From: Phycisphaerae bacterium
GTDB taxonomy: Bacteria > Planctomycetota > Phycisphaerae > Sedimentisphaerales > SG8-4
Direction of reading: 5' to 3'
NCBI GenBank assembly: GCA_030614945.1
Contig: JAUXAH010000111.1
Coordinates: 1 to 6,374 of the forward strand
DNA: 6,374 bases
Part shown: one piece after another, positions 5,509-6,374 of the stretch
Layout: each line of letters opens with the position of its first letter
Numbering within the stretch: the first letter of the stretch is position 1
Position numbers and translations under genes: made by a program
Notes under the pieces: model-generated
What the model was told of the DNA's origin: nothing
What the model saw: only the letters and a program-made list of their open reading frames with translations
The model's database searches: none

Positions 5509-5930
5509 ATTTTTTTAAGCGCTTTGTTTATATCGTCCTTAAAGCAGGCCAATGTCCCTTGAATGTTTTTAACCAACGGGGTAATCCGCTCTTTATCGAG
5601 GTCAAATGAGTAACCATGGCTGAAAAAGTGCCGAAATGCCAGGTATCGTCTCAATTCTTTAGCGGTTGATTCGGAAATTATGCCGTTTGATGTCGCTATA
5701 TTAACCAGGTCTCGATGCCACGATGAGTTGTGAGGTAGTTCTTTGCGGCAGGAAATAACGATTTGCTTGAGAATGTTTTCTATGCCGTTATAGAAATTGT
5801 GAATAAGAGCGGCAACTCCCGCCAGTTCAAGAGATGAAAGGTTCGGCAGCGAATCACTGTCAGGCAATTCTGCGACAGCACGTTCGATGTTTTCAAACTC
5901 TGCTTCTATCCGTTCATGCACTTCAGCCAT
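5505..5930 (-). CDS. hepT: HepT-like HEPN ribonuclease toxin
   Basis: This 141-aa, probably all-helical cytoplasmic protein is the toxin of an MntA-HepT type toxin-antitoxin pair. HEPN toxins cut RNA using an R-x4-6-H motif. Here R100-HFFS-H105-G-Y107 gives the full R-x4-H-x-Y pattern of HepT. In the studied Shewanella system this Tyr is the residue that MntA modifies with AMP to silence the toxin. The helices before it (LELAGVAALIHNFYNGIENILKQI region, residues 34-57) fit the HepT-like group. The ATG at 5930-5928 overlaps the mntA stop by 8 bases, and GGGAAGGA (5948-5941) 10 bases upstream is a good ribosome binding site, so translation should be coupled to mntA. The TAG stop overlaps the stop of the convergent sigma-like gene. 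It looks intact, so the toxin is probably active. A non-toxic HEPN partner of a nucleotidyltransferase is the alternative. Confidence 0.85.
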   Translation of the reverse strand: MAEVHERIEAEFENIERAVAELPDSDSLPNLSSLELAGVAALIHNFYNGIENILKQIVISCRKELPHNSSWHRDLVNIATSNGIISESTAKELRRYLAFRHFFSHGYSFDLDKERITPLVKNIQGTLACFKDDINKALKKI

Positions 5931-6192
5931 ACAATCGGATTCCTTCCCGATAAACTAATCTATTGAATTTGGTATTATTTGAGAGGTCTATCACGTCGAC
6001 AGGTTTGGATAAACCAAAAAGCAGGTCTCCATAAAAGCTAAAGAACCGCTCGGGCGCAACACCTTCAACAGCCAGGTCGATATCATTTGCTTCTCTGCTT
6101 GGGTCGGCGCTTGAACCAAAAAGCAGAACTTCCCTGGCGTCATATCGTCGGGCAATATCCACTATTGTCGCTTTATCGTGTTCTGAAATCAT
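5923..6192 (-). CDS. mntA: MntA-like minimal nucleotidyltransferase antitoxin
   Basis: This 89-aa protein is a minimal nucleotidyltransferase of the DNA polymerase beta fold. It would neutralise HepT by transferring AMP onto the toxin's Tyr. Visible motifs are LLFGSSADPSREANDIDLAV at residues 23-42, with Gly26-Ser27 and the metal-binding Asp37 and Asp39, and VDVIDL at 65-70 supplying the third Asp (Asp66). The spacing is GS-x9-DxD, one residue shorter than the GS-x10-DxD described for MntA. At 89 aa it is short but complete in its core. It is the first gene of the pair and overlaps hepT by 8 bases. The ATG at 6192-6190 has no Shine-Dalgarno sequence. A perfect consensus promoter ends 6 bases upstream, so transcription likely begins at or next to the A of the ATG (leaderless mRNA). 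A later GTG at codon 11 would also lack a ribosome binding site and is less likely. Confidence 0.85.
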   Translation of the reverse strand: MISEHDKATIVDIARRYDAREVLLFGSSADPSREANDIDLAVEGVAPERFFSFYGDLLFGLSKPVDVIDLSNNTKFNRLVYREGIRLYG

Positions 6193-6198
6193 AACATT

Positions 6199-6227
6199 AT
6201 TATATTAGACAGCGTTGCATCTGTCAA
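6199..6227 (-). promoter_or_regulatory. Perfect consensus sigma-70 promoter for mntA-hepT
   Basis: On the minus strand TTGACA (6227-6222), a 17-base spacer and TATAAT (6204-6199) match the consensus at every position. Only 6 bases separate the -10 from the mntA ATG. An inverted repeat, GACAG and CTGTC around 8 bases (6208-6225), covers the spacer and part of the -35; it is a candidate operator for autoregulation of the toxin-antitoxin pair. Confidence 0.8.
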
Positions 6228-6241
6228 AAAACTCTTTAGGG

Positions 6242-6374
6242 CTATTTTTCAGCAGGTGGATTCTTGTTAGTCAGTTCTGCGATTTGAAGCTGAAGCTGTT
6301 TTAGCTCCTTTAGCACGTTAAGCTTATTGTTCATTATCCAGTACCATAGTTTTATTAATACTGTAGAGTCAGTC
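6242..6374 (-). CDS. C-terminal tail of an unidentified protein, cut by window edge
   Basis: An open frame enters from the right edge and ends at TAG 6244-6242, giving 43 visible residues. It begins with an aromatic, hydrophobic stretch (LIKLWYWIM) and continues with a leucine and glutamine rich segment (LNVLKELKQLQLQIAELTNK) with coiled-coil character, ending NPPAEK. The mntA promoter starts 14 bases after the stop. I do not recognise it. It may be the tail of a larger, possibly membrane-associated protein. Alternatively, an ATG at 6334-6332 would start a 30-aa peptide, but its ribosome binding site is weak. It may also be chance. Confidence 0.4.
   Translation of the reverse strand, partial: TDSTVLIKLWYWIMNNKLNVLKELKQLQLQIAELTNKNPPAEK

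Overview
The window is 6374 bases from a bacterial chromosome. It holds six protein genes that are whole or can be reasonably delimited, plus one reading frame cut by the right edge. No rRNA, tRNA, CRISPR array or transposase gene was seen. The best guess for the host is an anaerobic or facultative member of the Planctomycetota, perhaps Phycisphaerae-like. This rests on the sigma-70-family protein with a long DNA-binding N-terminus, the fused EtfB-EtfA protein, and a corrinoid methyl-carrier protein. It is an inference from gene types, not a proven placement.

Left part (1-2576, minus strand): an operon of a fused electron transfer flavoprotein (EtfB N-terminal, EtfA C-terminal, 698 aa) followed after 3 bases by the start of an ETF-quinone oxidoreductase gene that runs out of the window. 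Together they would move electrons from flavin dehydrogenases or NADH to the quinone pool. The EtfB half carries the DGDTAQV motif common in NADH-linked and bifurcating ETFs. A good promoter (TTGACA, 17 bases, TATATT) sits about 165 bases upstream of etfBA.

Middle (2577-3690): a divergent intergenic region rich in inverted repeats, then a plus-strand gene for a 208-aa cobalamin-binding methyltransferase corrinoid protein of the MtbC/MttC/MtmC type. A perfect 14-bp hairpin lies directly against its Shine-Dalgarno sequence, and a clear intrinsic terminator follows the gene. No partner methyltransferase lies in the window.

Right-centre (3690-5508): a near-consensus promoter, a leader built of inverted 7-bp repeats, and a 566-aa sigma-70-like protein. 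Its C-terminal half has recognisable sigma regions 1.2, 2 and 4. Its N-terminal half has three predicted helix-turn-helix segments. Most of the aromatic residues that melt the -10 element in housekeeping sigma factors are replaced.

Right end (5505-6374, minus strand): an MntA-HepT toxin-antitoxin pair. The MntA nucleotidyltransferase comes first, and HepT, a HEPN RNase with the R-x4-H-x-Y motif, overlaps it by 8 bases. A perfect consensus promoter (TTGACA, 17 bases, TATAAT) ends only 6 bases before the mntA ATG, so the message is probably leaderless. The hepT stop and the sigma-like gene stop overlap by 4 bases in convergent orientation. Beyond the promoter is the C-terminal tail of an unidentified protein.

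The most unusual features are the multi-HTH sigma-like protein and its repeat leader, and a related degenerate 7-bp array running into the etfBA start codon.
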